The notes below the pieces were generated by a model, which saw nothing but the letters and a program-made list of their open reading frames with translations, was not told where the DNA came from and did not search any database. Below are positions 9,771 to 18,927 of a DNA stretch of 64,000 nt, piece by piece. The position numbers were made by a program, and so were the translations under genes. The DNA comes from VRUE01 sp963764365 (lineage in GTDB: Bacteria; Actinomycetota; Thermoleophilia; Solirubrobacterales; 70-9): positions 1 through 64,000 of the forward strand of contig CAVXSI010000019.1 of the NCBI GenBank assembly GCA_963764365.1. The letters run 5' to 3'. The first letter of the stretch is position 1. Every line of letters begins with the position of its first letter.

Positions 9771-10979
9771 GAGAGGCAGTGATCTGCGAGCCGCTGCGCA
9801 CCCCGGTGGGGCGCTACGGCGGCGCCTTTCGCGAGGTTCCCGCCGCGGACCTGGCGGCGACCGTCCTGCGGGCGCTGGTCGAGCGCACCGGGATCGACCC
9901 CGCGCAGGTCGACGACGTCCTGCTCGGGCAGTGCTACCCGAGCGGCGAGGCGCCGGCGATCGGCCGCGTCGCCGCGCTCGACGCCGGCTTTCCGGTCGAG
10001 GTCGGCGGGCTGCAGCTCGACCGCCGCTGCGGCTCCGGCCTGCAGGCGATCGTGTACGGGGCGATGCAGGTGCAGACCGGCGCCAGCGACCTCGTCGTCG
10101 CCGGCGGCGTCGAGAGCATGAGCCAGGCGGAGCTCTACTCAGCCGCAGGCGCGCTGGGGCACGCGGGGCGAGGGCCTGATGCTGCACGACCGGCTCGCCC
10201 GGGCCCGGGTCACCGCCGGCGGCCGCAACTGGCCGGTCCCCGGCGGGATGCTGGAGACGGCGGAGAACGTGCGCGCCGAGCACGGCATCGAGCGCGAGGC
10301 GCAGGACCGCCTGGCGCTGCGCTCGCACCGTCGCGCCGTCGCCGCGACCGAGGACGGGCGCTTCGCCGAGGAGATCGTGCCGGTCGCGGTGCCCTCGCGG
10401 CGGGGCGAGCCGACCGTGGTCGACCGCGACGAGCACCCGCGCGCCGACAGCTCGCTGGAGTCGCTGGCCGCGCTGCGGCCGATCCTGGCCGGCTCGGACC
10501 CCGAGGCGACGGTCACGGCCGGCAACGCCAGCGGCCAGAACGACGCCGCGGCCGCCTGCCTGATCACCTCGCCCGAGCTGGCGGAGCGGCTGGGGCTGGA
10601 GCCACTGGGGCGCCTCGTATCCTGGGCCGTGGCGGGCGTCGAGCCCCGCCTGATGGGGATCGGGCCGATCCCGGCCACCGCGCGGGCGCTGGACCGGGCC
10701 GGCCTGACGCTCGGCGAGCTCGACCTGATCGAGCTGAACGAGGCGTTCGCCTCCCAGGTCCTGGCCTGCACCCGCGCGTGGGGCTTCGCCGACGACGAGC
10801 ACGAGCGGATCAACGTCAACGGCTCCGGGATCTCGATCGGGCACCCGGTCGGGGCGACGGGCGCCCGCATCCTCGCGACCCTGCTGCGCGAGATGCGTCG
10901 CCGCGGCGCGCGCTGGGGTCTGGAGACGATGTGCATCGGCGGCGGCCAGGGGATGGCCGCGGTCTTCGCCGCCGTCTAG
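9767..10979 (+). CDS. Acetyl-CoA acetyltransferase/thiolase (one frameshift)
   Basis: Thiolytic cleavage of 3-oxoacyl-CoA. The acyl-accepting Cys is in DRRCGSGLQA (about residue 88), the HGXXXG-type motif is SIGHPVGATGAR, and the second Cys is in CIGGGQGMA near the end. About 403 residues after removing an extra base near 10170. It closes the rightward run that begins with the cyclase. Its TAG stop overlaps the stop of the convergent dehalogenase gene by 4 bases. Confidence 0.83.
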
Positions 10980-11857
10980 ATCCGGTCGAGCCAGGCGGCG
11001 ATCGCGGCGCCGATCTCGGCGCCCGAGTCCTCCTGGATGAAGTGCAGCCCGGGGACCGTGACCTGCGTCTGGTTCGGCCAGCCGCGGCAGAACTCGCGCT
11101 GGGATCCGATCAGGATCGTGCCGGGGTCGGCGTCGACGAACAGCTTCGGCACCTCCGCGGCGCCGGCGAGCCAGCTCGAGTAGGCGTCGACGACCTCGGC
11201 CACCGCCGCCGGCTCGCCCTCGATCGGGATCTCGCGCGGCCAGACGAGGGTCGGCAGCCGGTCCTCGCCGGGGCTGGCGAAGGGCCGGCGGTATTCCTCC
11301 ATCTCCTCCTCGGAGAGCTGGCGCTGGATCGAGGCGGGGAGGATCCGCTCGACGAACATGTTGCGGTCGAGGATCAGCTCCTCGCCCGCCGGCGAGCGCA
11401 TCGCCTGGAAGATTCCCCGCGCCGCCTCGGGCCACTCGTCCCAGCTCGCGATCGGCCGCACGATCGCCTCCATGTAGGCGATGCCGCGCACCCGGCCGGG
11501 GTTGCGCCGGGCCCAGTCGAAGCCGAGGGCGCTGCCCCAGTCGTGCACGACCAGCGTCACCCCGTCGCCGAGGTCGAGGGCGTCGAGCAGCGCGTCGAGG
11601 TAGCGGCGGTGGCAGGCGAAGGTGTAGCGGTCCTCCTCGCCGGCGTCGAGCTTCTCGGAGTCGCCCATCCCGATCAGGTCGGGTGCGATCAGGCGGCCGC
11701 GGCCCTCGAGCTCGGCCATCACCGAGCGCCAGAGGAACGAGGAGGTCGGGTTGCCGTGGAGGAAGACGATCGGCGCGCCCTCGCCGCGCTCGACGTAGGC
11801 CATCTCCCTGCCCAGCACCTCGATCTTGGATTTCGACAACTGCCAGTCGCTCGGCAT
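10976..11857 (-). CDS. dhaA: Haloalkane dehalogenase, DhaA type
   Basis: Hydrolytic cleavage of carbon-halogen bonds, releasing halide and alcohol. Read from the ATG at 11857 (293 residues), the residues fall at the numbers known from Rhodococcus DhaA: nucleophile Asp106 and halide-binding Trp107 in VVHDWGSALGF, Glu130 in AYMEAIVRP, His272 in GLHFIQED; the halide-stabilising Asn is in FLHGNPTSS (residue 36). PDLIGMGDSEK and WDEWPE also match the family. This is the HLD-II subgroup, not LinB or DhlA. The transcript looks leaderless: a CAGGAT -10 lies 8 bases before the ATG. The gene is divergent from a crotonase. Confidence 0.87.
   Translation of the reverse strand: MPSDWQLSKSKIEVLGREMAYVERGEGAPIVFLHGNPTSSFLWRSVMAELEGRGRLIAPDLIGMGDSEKLDAGEEDRYTFACHRRYLDALLDALDLGDGVTLVVHDWGSALGFDWARRNPGRVRGIAYMEAIVRPIASWDEWPEAARGIFQAMRSPAGEELILDRNMFVERILPASIQRQLSEEEMEEYRRPFASPGEDRLPTLVWPREIPIEGEPAAVAEVVDAYSSWLAGAAEVPKLFVDADPGTILIGSQREFCRGWPNQTQVTVPGLHFIQEDSGAEIGAAIAAWLDRI
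11825..11838 (+). promoter_or_regulatory. Regulatory box for the crotonase at 11928
   Basis: CTTGGATTTCGACA, lying inside the first codons of the dehalogenase gene, 43 bases before a GACACT -10 at 11882-11887 that points right. Confidence 0.4.
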
Positions 11858-11914
11858 CGCCTTCGATCCTGGCGCATCGGCGACACTCGGGGCAAGTCCG
11901 CGGCGCGAACAGAA

Positions 11915-11928
11915 CGGAGAGATCCACA
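11915..11928 (-). promoter_or_regulatory. Regulatory box for dhaA
   Basis: Reverse strand TGTGGATCTCTCCG, 43 bases before the leftward -10 CAGGAT (reverse of 11866-11871). The box overlaps the ribosome site and start codon of the divergent crotonase, so each gene's box lies at the start of the other. Confidence 0.4.
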
Positions 11929-12686
11929 TGGCGATCACAGTCGACCGCGACGGGGCGGTCTGCCTCGTCACCCTCGACCGGCCCGAGAGGATGAATGCCT
12001 TCACGGCGGCGATGCTCGGCGAGCTCATCGACCTGCTCGGGGAGCTCGGCCGCGACGACGGCGTCGACGCCGTCGTCCTCACCGGCCGCGGCCGCGCCTT
12101 CTCCTCGGGCGCCGACGTCGAGGGCCTGCGCGAGGCGTTCCACGGCGAGGGATCGACTCAGAGCGAGGGCCTCGCCGGGTTCGACCCGTCGCTCTGGCTG
12201 GTCGACTGCCCGAAGCCGGTGGTGGCGGCGGTCAACGGCGTCGCGGTCGGCATGGGCGCCGAGATCGCGACCCAGGCCGACGTCCGCATCGGCTCCCCCG
12301 CGGCCCGCTTCGCCTGGAACTTCAGCCGCCTCGGGCTGGTCCCGGACACCGGCGCCGCCAGCTGGCTGCTGCCCCACATCGTCGGGCTGCCGAAGGCGCT
12401 CCAGCTGCTCTACTCGGGCGAGTTCCTCGAGGCCGAGGCGGCGCTCGAGTGCGGCTTCCTCTCCGCCGTGGCGGAGCCGGGGGAGCTGGTCGAGCGGGCG
12501 ATCGCCGAGGCCCGCCGGCTCGGCGCCGGGTACGGCGCCGCCACCGCCCGCGTCAAGCGCCTCGTCTACGGCGGGCTCGGGCGCGAACAGGCGGAGAACC
12601 TCGCCGCGACCAGGGCGGCGGTGCGCGAGTGCTTCGCCAGCGACGATTTCCGGGAGGCCGTCGCCGCCTTCCTCGACCGCTCCTAG
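11928..12686 (+). CDS. Enoyl-CoA hydratase/isomerase family protein
   Basis: Crotonase fold, 252 residues, unbroken. Oxyanion segments are GRAFSSGADVEG and AVNGVAVGMGAEIATQADVR. The stretch FSRLGLVPDTGASWLLP is the type found in isomerase and PaaG-like members, with no Glu in the usual hydratase positions, so isomerisation or another crotonase reaction is as likely as hydration. ACGGAGAGATCC precedes the ATG. Confidence 0.78.
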   Translation: MAITVDRDGAVCLVTLDRPERMNAFTAAMLGELIDLLGELGRDDGVDAVVLTGRGRAFSSGADVEGLREAFHGEGSTQSEGLAGFDPSLWLVDCPKPVVAAVNGVAVGMGAEIATQADVRIGSPAARFAWNFSRLGLVPDTGAASWLLPHIVGLPKALQLLYSGEFLEAEAALECGFLSAVAEPGELVERAIAEARRLGAGYGAATARVKRLVYGGLGREQAENLAATRAAVRECFASDDFREAVAAFLDRS

Positions 12687-12698
12687 GAGTAGCGGCGC

Positions 12699-12761
12699 TG
12701 GAGAGATCGACAGCGCCGGGACCCCGGTATCCGCGAGCCGGGCGCCGCCGGGAGGGAGATT
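12699..12761 (+). promoter_or_regulatory. Promoter of ADH gene at 12794: box plus weak -10
   Basis: TGGAGAGATCGACA at 12699-12712; GAGATT at 12756-12761 is the hexamer at the expected 43-base spacing. The box sits inside a possible hairpin (CGGCGCT paired with AGCGCCG, 12694-12718) that could instead terminate the upstream crotonase. Confidence 0.35.
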
Positions 12762-12793
12762 GGGGGGGTCAACCTCAGATCCGGAGGAGCCGA

Positions 12794-13816
12794 ATGCGAG
12801 CCGCCGTCTTGACCGAGTCGGAGCTGTCGATCCGCGAGTGGGAGGAGCCGGAGCCCGGCCCGGGCGAAGCGCTGGTGGCGCTGACCAAGGTCGGGATCTG
12901 CGGCTCCGACGTCCACTTCGCAATCGACGGCACCGCGCAAACCCGTTTCCTCCCGATCATCCTCGGCCACGAGCCGGCCGGCCGCGTCGAGGCTCTCGGA
13001 CCCGGCACCGATGGGCCGGCTCCCGGCACCCGGGTGGCGATCGTGCCGCTCGTCTCCTGCATGGAATGCGACGCCTGCCTCAGCGGCCGGACCGTGATCT
13101 GCAAGCGCAACGAGTGCCTCGGCGCCGAGCGGCACGGGGCCTGGGCCGACCTGATCTCGGTCCCGGTCCGCAACCTGGTCGAGCTGCCCGACGAGCTCAG
13201 CGACGAGCTCAGCGCCGTCGCCACCGACTCGGTCGCCACCGCCTACCATGCGGTCGCCACCCGGGGCGGGGTGAAGGAGGGCTCGCGGGTCGCCTTCTGG
13301 GGGGTCGGCGGCCTCGGGCTCTCGGCGCTCGGCTGCGCGGTCGCGCTCGGCGCCTCGAAGGTGATCGCGGTGGATCCCCGCCCCGAGGCCCGCGAGTGGG
13401 CCCTGGAGACCGGTGCGACCGAAGCGCTGGATCCGGAGGAGGGCGCGCTGCGGAAGATCGCCGCCGACGGCGGCGTCGACGTCGCGCTGGAGTTCGTCGG
13501 CCGAACCGAGACCTGCGAAGCGGCGGTCCGCTCGCTCGACGACGGCGGCCGCGCGGTGGTCGTCGGGCTCGGCGACGGCAAGGCCGACGCCGGGCGGCTG
13601 ATCACCTTCGTGCCCCGCGAGCGCGAGCTGCTCGCCTCCTACGGGGCCGAGCCCTGGGAGGTGGCGAAGGTGATCGAGCTGATGGCCGCCGGCGACCTGG
13701 TGCTGCCGAAGGTGGTCGGCGACGTGATCCCGCTCGAGGACGTCAACGAGGGCCTGCGGCGGGTTCACGAGGGCCAGACCGGGGGCTCGCGGATCGTCCT
13801 CGACGTCGCCGACTGA
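12794..13816 (+). CDS. Zinc-dependent alcohol dehydrogenase, MDR family
   Basis: Intact, 340 residues. Catalytic zinc ligands: GICGSDVHF and GHEPAGRVE; structural zinc lobe CMECDACLSGRTVIC; cofactor fold VAFWGVGGLGLSALGCAVALG. Probably oxidises a secondary alcohol with NAD. GGAGGAGCCGA precedes the ATG. It is followed after 27 bases by a second, different MDR dehydrogenase, and the two may act in succession or on related alcohols. Confidence 0.83.
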   Translation: MRAAVLTESELSIREWEEPEPGPGEALVALTKVGICGSDVHFAIDGTAQTRFLPIILGHEPAGRVEALGPGTDGPAPGTRVAIVPLVSCMECDACLSGRTVICKRNECLGAERHGAWADLISVPVRNLVELPDELSDELSAVATDSVATAYHAVATRGGVKEGSRVAFWGVGGLGLSALGCAVALGASKVIAVDPRPEAREWALETGATEALDPEEGALRKIAADGGVDVALEFVGRTETCEAAVRSLDDGGRAVVVGLGDGKADAGRLITFVPRERELLASYGAEPWEVAKVIELMAAGDLVLPKVVGDVIPLEDVNEGLRRVHEGQTGGSRIVLDVAD

Positions 13817-13843
13817 GGACGCGTCGGGGCCGGGCAGAGTCGC

Positions 13844-14894
13844 ATGCGCGCCGCCCAGTGGGAAGCGATCGAGAGGCTCGAGGTGGTCGACCTGCCGGCC
13901 CCGGTGGCCGAGCCCGGCCAGGCGGTGGTCGAGGTCGCCCACTGCGGCATCTGCGGCTCGGATCTGCACAGCTACCACGAGGGCTTTGTCGCCGAGCCCG
14001 GGTCAGGTGCTCGGCCACGAGTTCGCCGGGACCGTGGTCGAAGCTCCCGGCGTCGAGGGCCTCGAGCCCGGGCAGCGGGTCGTCGCCCGGCCGCTCGTCC
14101 CCTGCGGCGAATGCGAAGCATGTGCCGCGGGCGAGATCCAACTCTGCGAAGCGGGGATGGGCGACAACATCGGCTACGGTCGCCGCGGTGCCTTCGCCGA
14201 GCGGGTGCTGGTGCCGAAGGCGGCGGTCGGCCGGGTCGTCTTCCCGCTGCCCGACGAGATCGACGATCGCTCGGCGGCGCTGGTCGAGCCGCTGGCGGTC
14301 GCCCTGCACGCCGTCAACCGCTCGCGGGTCGAGCCCGGTCAGGCCGCCGTCGTGCTCGGCGCCGGCCCGATCGGCCTCGGGGTCACCGCCTTCCTGCGCC
14401 GGGTCGGGGTCGGGACGCTGCTGGTCAGCGATCCCTCGCGCGCGGCGGCGCGCGGCGGCGCTCTGGCGCTGGGTGCCGACGCGGCGATCGACCCGCTTGC
14501 CGAAAGCACGGTGGCGGCGGTCGTCCGAGCGCACCGGGATCGGCGCCTACGGCAGCGGCGCCCGCGCCGACCTGGTGATCGATTGCGCCGGGGTTCCGGC
14601 CGCCCTCGGCGACGCCGTCCGCTGCGTGCGCTCCGGCGGTACGGTCGTGCTCTGCGCGATGTACGCGGCGCAAGGCCGAGCTGCGGCCGGACATCCTGAC
14701 GATGAAGGAGGTCGACATGCGCGGCGCGCTCGGCTACAAGCACGAGTTCCCGGAGGTGATCGCGGCGCTGGCGCGGGGCGAGGTCGACGCTTCGGCGGCT
14801 GATCTCGCACGAGCTGCCGCTGGCCCGAATCGAAGACGCGTTCCGGATCCAGTCCGACCCCGAGGCGTCGCTCAAGGTCCTGGTCACGCCCTGA
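13844..14894 (+). CDS. Zinc-dependent alcohol dehydrogenase, sorbitol/threonine dehydrogenase-like (four frameshifts)
   Basis: MDR enzyme with HCGICGSDLHSYHEGF, GHEFAGTVVEA, the zinc lobe CGECEACAAGEIQLC and the Rossmann motif VVLGAGPIGLG. LVEPLAVALHAV is typical of polyol and threonine dehydrogenases. Extra bases lie near 14001, 14528, 14671 and 14809; with them removed the protein is about 349 residues and ends LKVLVTP at 14894. It is convergent with the CoA-transferase gene, whose stop lies 15 bases away. Confidence 0.7.
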
Positions 14895-14908
14895 GCGACG
14901 CCAGGCCG

Positions 14909-16113
14909 TTAGCCGGGCGTCGCGGCGGTGACTGTCGTAGGCGGTGCCGGTGTCGAGCAGCTCGTCGATCTCAGCCTCCGCGTAGCCCAGCTCCTCGAGC
15001 ACGGCTCGCGTCTGTTCGCCGAGCGCGGGGATCGGCGAGCGCACCCCGGCCGGGTTCTCGCGGAACTTGAGCGGGGTGCCGGTCTGCGGCGCCGGCCGCC
15101 CCTCGCGGTCGGCGAGCTCGACGACCATCCGTCGCTCGGTCAGCTGCGGATCGGTGGTGGCGCCGGCGAAGTCGTTGACCGGGCCCACGCAGCAGTCGAC
15201 CGGTTCCAGCAGGTCGAGCCACTCGCGGCGCGGGCGCGCCCTGAAGATCTCCCGCCAGGTCTCGATCATCTCCGGCTTGTCGTGGGAGTCGGCGAGCTCG
15301 GGGCGGCCGATCGCCTCGCAGAGGTTGACGAAGAACTTCTCCTCGACCGCGCCGACCGTGATCCACTCGCCGTCGGCGCACTCGTAGAGGTTGTAGCGGG
15401 GAAGCCCGCCGTTGAGCGGCATCCGTTCGCGGCCGCCGAGGTCGCCGTCGGCGAGGTGGCAGGCGATGTGGGGCGAGGCGATCGCGAAGCAGCCGTCGCA
15501 CATCGAGACGTCGACGTGGTCGCCCTCGCCGCTGGCGCGGGCGCGCATCAGGGCGGCGAGCAGGCCGACGCAGGACATCAGGCCGCCCGCGGCCATGTCG
15601 GCGATCTGGACGCCCGGGATGACCGGCCGCTCGGTGGTGCCGGTGATGCTGAGCAGGCCGGCGCGGCCGATGTAGTTGAGGTCGTGCCCGGGAGCGTCGC
15701 GCAGCGGTCCGTCCTGGCCGTAGCCGGTGATCGAGACGTAGACGAGGGCGGAGTTGACCTCGCGGAGGTCCTCGTAGCCGAGGCCCAGGCGGTCCATCAC
15801 CCCAGGGCGGAAGCTCTCGACCAGCGCGTCGGCGCTCGGCGACCAGGCGTCGCAGCGCCTCGGCGCCGCGCGGGTCCTTGAGGTCGAGCGAGAGCGAGCG
15901 CCGGTTGCGGTCGGTCGACCAGCTGTAGGCTGACTCGCCGCCGATCTTCGGTTCGTTGTCGCGCATGTAGTCGCCGACGACCGGTTGCTCGACCTTGACT
16001 ACGTCCGCGCCCAGGTCGCTCAGCAGACCGACCCCGAAGGCGCCGGGCAGGAGCCGGGTCAGGTCGACGATCCTGACCTCTCGCAAGGGTCCTGTGGTGG
16101 CGTTCTGGTTCAT
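14909..16113 (-). CDS. CaiB/BaiF CoA-transferase, alpha-methylacyl-CoA racemase-like (frameshifts)
   Basis: Family III CoA-transferase fold. Motifs: RIVDLTRLLPGAFGVGLLSDLGADVVKVE at the start (only part quoted elsewhere), VYVSITGYGQDGP, then APGHDLNYIGRAG, which holds the catalytic Asp. The GHDxNY form is characteristic of alpha-methylacyl-CoA racemase (AMACR) rather than formyl-CoA transferase, so epimerisation of 2-methyl branches is the leading guess. An extra base near 15837 breaks the N-terminal third; another near 14920 hides the TAA at 14909. The ATG overlaps the stop of the SDR gene (ATGA), placing it last in the leftward operon from 18800. Confidence 0.75.
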
Positions 16114-16880
16114 GCCTGGTAAGCCCCTCCGTCGATTCCGAATGCCTGACCGCTGATCGCTCCGGCCCGCTCGCCGCAGAGGAACGCGGCCAGCGCCCCG
16201 ACCTCGTCGGGCTCGATCAGGCGCCCGAGCGGCTGGATGCGGAGAAAGAGCTTGATCACGTCCTCGACCTCCATTCGGCGCTTCGCGGCGACGCCGGTGG
16301 CTTCCTCGCGGACCATCTCGGTGTCGACGAAGCCCGGCACGATCGCGTTGGCCGTGATCCCCTTGCCGACCAGCTCGGCGGAGAGGACGCGGGTGAGGCC
16401 GAGCAGCGCGTGCTTGCTGGCGGCGTAGGCGCCGGCGTGCTTGGCGGCGAAGCGCGCGTAGAGCGAGGCGATGTTGACGATCCGCCCCCAACCGGCCTCG
16501 AGCATCGCCGGGATCGCTCCCTGGGCGGCGAGGAAGGCCGCGGTCGCGTTGACCTGCATCGACTCGTTCCAGTCGGCCAGCGTCAGCTCGGCGATCGATC
16601 CCGGGCGGGCGATCCCGGCGCAGTAGACGAGGATCTCCGGCGGCCCGCCGAGCGCCTCGTCCGCGTGGCGGGCGAGGGCCGAGCACTCCTCCGGACGGGC
16701 CATGTCGGCGGGCAGTGGCAGGACCGATCCTGGAAGGCCGGCGGCGGCGGCGACGGTCTCGGCGAGCCCCGACTCGGTGCGGGCGGTGGCGAGGACCCGG
16801 TTCCCGTCGGCGGCGAGGGCGAGCGCGATCGCGCGGCCGATCCCGCGGCTGGCCCCGGTGACGACCGCGCGGCGGCTCAC
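16110..16880 (-). CDS. SDR oxidoreductase, 3-oxoacyl reductase-like
   Basis: NAD(P)-dependent 3-hydroxyacyl dehydrogenase or ketoreductase. Cofactor motif TGASRGIG at residue about 9, catalytic Ser in VNIASLY, YAASK with the Tyr-Lys pair, and PGFVDTEM downstream. GTG start at 16880 gives VSRRAVVTG, the usual family N-terminus. In the sequence as given the reading frame runs on from the upstream HAD gene without a stop; see the HAD entry. It overlaps the CoA-transferase start by 4 bases. Confidence 0.8.
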   Translation of the reverse strand: MSRRAVVTGASRGIGRAIALALAADGNRVLATARTESGLAETVAAAAGLPGSVLPLPADMARPEECSALARHADEALGGPPEILVYCAGIARPGSIAELTLADWNESMQVNATAAFLAAQGAIPAMLEAGWGRIVNIASLYARFAAKHAGAYAASKHALLGLTRVLSAELVGKGITANAIVPGFVDTEMVREEATGVAAKRRMEVEDVIKLFLRIQPLGRLIEPDEVGALAAFLCGERAGAISGQAFGIDGGAYQA

Positions 16881-17520
16881 GGCGATGCCACCGTTCCGCT
16901 GCAGGTCGAGGCCGAGGTGGCGCTCCAGCTCCGCGGCGGTGGCCTCGGGCTCGGCATGGAGGATCCCGGCGACGCCGATCCGCGCGGCGCCGGCGAGGTT
17001 GCGGTCGATGTCGTCCACCAGCACGCACTCGGCGACGTCGACCCCGGCGGCCTCGGCCCCGAGCCGGTAGATCCGGCGCGAGGGCTTGCGCACCCCGACC
17101 TGGCCGGAGAGGACGGTCGCATCGAACAGCTCCTCGACGTCGACCAGCGAGTAGGCATCGTAGCCCATCGAGTTGGAGACGAGCACCGTCGGGACGCCGG
17201 CGGCGCGGACGGCGCGGGTCAGCTCGACCATCTCCGGCACCAGGCGGAGGCCCTCGTTGAGCCCCTCGCAGACTCGCTCGGCGGAGACCTCGACCCCGTG
17301 GGAGGCGCCGAGCAGCTCGGCGAAGGCGAGGTCGAACTCGGCGATCGGCATCGCCCCGGTCTCCAGGTCGACGAGCAGGCGCTGGGCGCGCTCGTCGCCG
17401 GCGAAGGCCTCGCGGACGGCCTCGCGCGGCAGGCCGCTGCGCTCGGCCCAGCTCGGCGAAGCTCTCGAAGACGTCCGTGGTGAGGACGCCGCCGAAGTCG
17501 ATCAGGAGCGCCCGCGCCAC
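16877..17520 (-). CDS. HAD-like hydrolase resembling the N-terminal domain of ACAD10 (frameshifted)
   Basis: Haloacid dehalogenase superfamily. Motif I is ALLIDFGGVLTTD (only the first Asp of the usual DxD), motif II VLVSNSMG, motif III in VGVRKPSRRIYR, motif IV CVLVDDIDRNLAGA. The last third (KP-x-x-RIY, VDD, N-L-x-x-A-x-x-x-G, ELERHLGLDL) follows the HAD domain of animal ACAD10 closely. An extra base near 17457 breaks the N-terminus. A second extra base near 16890 would explain why there is no stop before the SDR: removing it gives a TGA at 16877-16879 overlapping the SDR GTG. The apparent fusion is therefore doubtful. It starts one base before the acyl-CoA dehydrogenase stop. Confidence 0.68.
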
Positions 17521-18800
17521 TATGCCGCCAGCGCGTCGAGCGCCTCGCCATACTTCTCGATCGCCCGCTCGCGCCGCGAGGGGACGTGGTCGGTGGGGGT
17601 CTCGTGCGGCTCGTAGCCCCGCAGGATGCGGCGCGCGACCGAGACCTTGTGCACCTCGTCCGGCCCGTCGTAGAGCCGCGCGGCACGCGCCCAGCGGAAC
17701 ATCTGCTCGAGCGGCATGTCATCGCAGTAGCCGAGCGAGCCGTGTACCTGGATCGCGCGGTCGATCACGTCGTGCATGATCGACCCGCCCCAGTACTTGA
17801 TCATCGCGATCTCGGTCCGGGCGCCGCTGGAGCCGTGGCGGTCGATCGTCCAGGCCGCCTTCAGCGTCAGCAGGCGGAACGCCTCGATCGCCGCCGCCGA
17901 GTCGGCGACCCAGTCCTGGATCATCTGCTTCTCGGAGAGCAGGCTGCCGTGCACCGACTTGCTGACGGCGCGCTCGCAGAGCGCGTCGAAGGCGCGCCGG
18001 CAGACGCCGACCCAGCGCATGCAGTGGTGGATGCGGCCCGGTCCGAGCCGCTTCTGGGCGAGGACGAAGCCGCCGCCCTCCTCGCCGAGGAGGTTCTCAG
18101 CCGGCACCCGCACCCCGTCGTAGACGACTTCGGCATGGGTGTGGACGAGCCCCTTGGACTCGGGGTCGTGCATCAGCCCCAGCTCTCGCATCTCGATCCC
18201 GGGCGTGTCGGTCGGGACGATCAGCATCGAGGTCGTCTCGTAGGGATCGGCATCGGCGGAGACGTCGGTGCGCGCCATGAGGATGTGGAAGTCGGCCCGG
18301 GTGGCGTTGCCGACGAACCACTTGGTGCCGTCGATCACCCACTCCTCGCCATCGCGCACGGCCTGTGTCGTGAACTGGCGCGGGTCCGAGCCGGTGCCCA
18401 GCTCCGTCATCGAGAAGGCGCTGAGCATCTCCCCGGCCAGCAGCGGCTCCATCCAGCGTCGCTTCTGCTCGTCGGTGCCGGCCAGGGCGAGCAGCTCGGA
18501 GTTGCCGGAGTCCGGAGCCTGGTTGCCGAACACCGGCGGTGCCAGCTCGGAGGCGCCGAGGATCTCGTGCATCAGCGCCAGCTCCACCTGGCCGAGTCCC
18601 ATGCCGCCCATCTCCGGCGGCAGGTGGGCGGCCCACAGCCCGCGCTCCTTGACCCGCTCCTTGAGCGGCTCGATCAGGCGCCAGTAGGCGCGCCAGTCCA
18701 TCTCGAGCGTCTCCAGGGGGAAGATCTCCTCGCGCACGAACTCGCGCATCCAGGCGAGCTCGGCCTCGAAGGCGGCGTCTGTCTCGAAGTCCCAGGCCAT
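17520..18800 (-). CDS. Acyl-CoA dehydrogenase, ACAD10/11-like
   Basis: FAD-dependent flavoprotein of 426 residues, intact. Domains: N-terminal helices to about 130, beta domain with FSMTELGTGSDP and WVIDGTKWFVGNA, C-terminal helices with QVHGSLGYCDDMPLEQMFR and LYDGPDEVH (about 378). The DGPDEVH ending is a mark of ACAD10/ACAD11-type enzymes, which in animals act with a kinase domain to remove the hydroxyl from 4-hydroxyacyl-CoA. The matching kinase gene is divergent at 18928 and a HAD gene is directly downstream. A TAGCGT -10 (reverse of 18807-18812) lies 6 bases before the ATG, so the message is probably leaderless. Confidence 0.85.
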   Translation of the reverse strand: MAWDFETDAAFEAELAWMREFVREEIFPLETLEMDWRAYWRLIEPLKERVKERGLWAAHLPPEMGGMGLGQVELALMHEILGASELAPPVFGNQAPDSGNSELLALAGTDEQKRRWMEPLLAGEMLSAFSMTELGTGSDPRQFTTQAVRDGEEWVIDGTKWFVGNATRADFHILMARTDVSADADPYETTSMLIVPTDTPGIEMRELGLMHDPESKGLVHTHAEVVYDGVRVPAENLLGEEGGGFVLAQKRLGPGRIHHCMRWVGVCRRAFDALCERAVSKSVHGSLLSEKQMIQDWVADSAAAIEAFRLLTLKAAWTIDRHGSSGARTEIAMIKYWGGSIMHDVIDRAIQVHGSLGYCDDMPLEQMFRWARAARLYDGPDEVHKVSVARRILRGYEPHETPTDHVPSRRERAIEKYGEALDALAA

Positions 18801-18857
18801 GGCACCACGCTAGAAGAGGAGCCGCGGCCGCCGCCGCGGTCAGCGGCCGGCAGCCGG

Positions 18858-18871
18858 TAGAGAAATCTCCA
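18858..18871 (-). promoter_or_regulatory. Shared regulatory box between ACAD and kinase genes
   Basis: TGGAGATTTCTCTA on the reverse strand. It is 45 bases from the leftward -10 TAGCGT (reverse of 18807-18812) and 43 bases from the rightward -10 GACAAT (18915-18920), so one box can serve both promoters. Confidence 0.5.
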
Positions 18872-18927
18872 AGCTTCCGGCGCCGGCCGGAGGCGGCCGG
18901 GGAGGTCGCCGGCAGACAATCGGCGAC

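Noticed and set aside
12694..12718. Rho-independent terminator after the crotonase at 11928
   Set aside because: A 7-base stem exists but with a 12-base loop and no T-run, and it contains a member of the regulatory box set.
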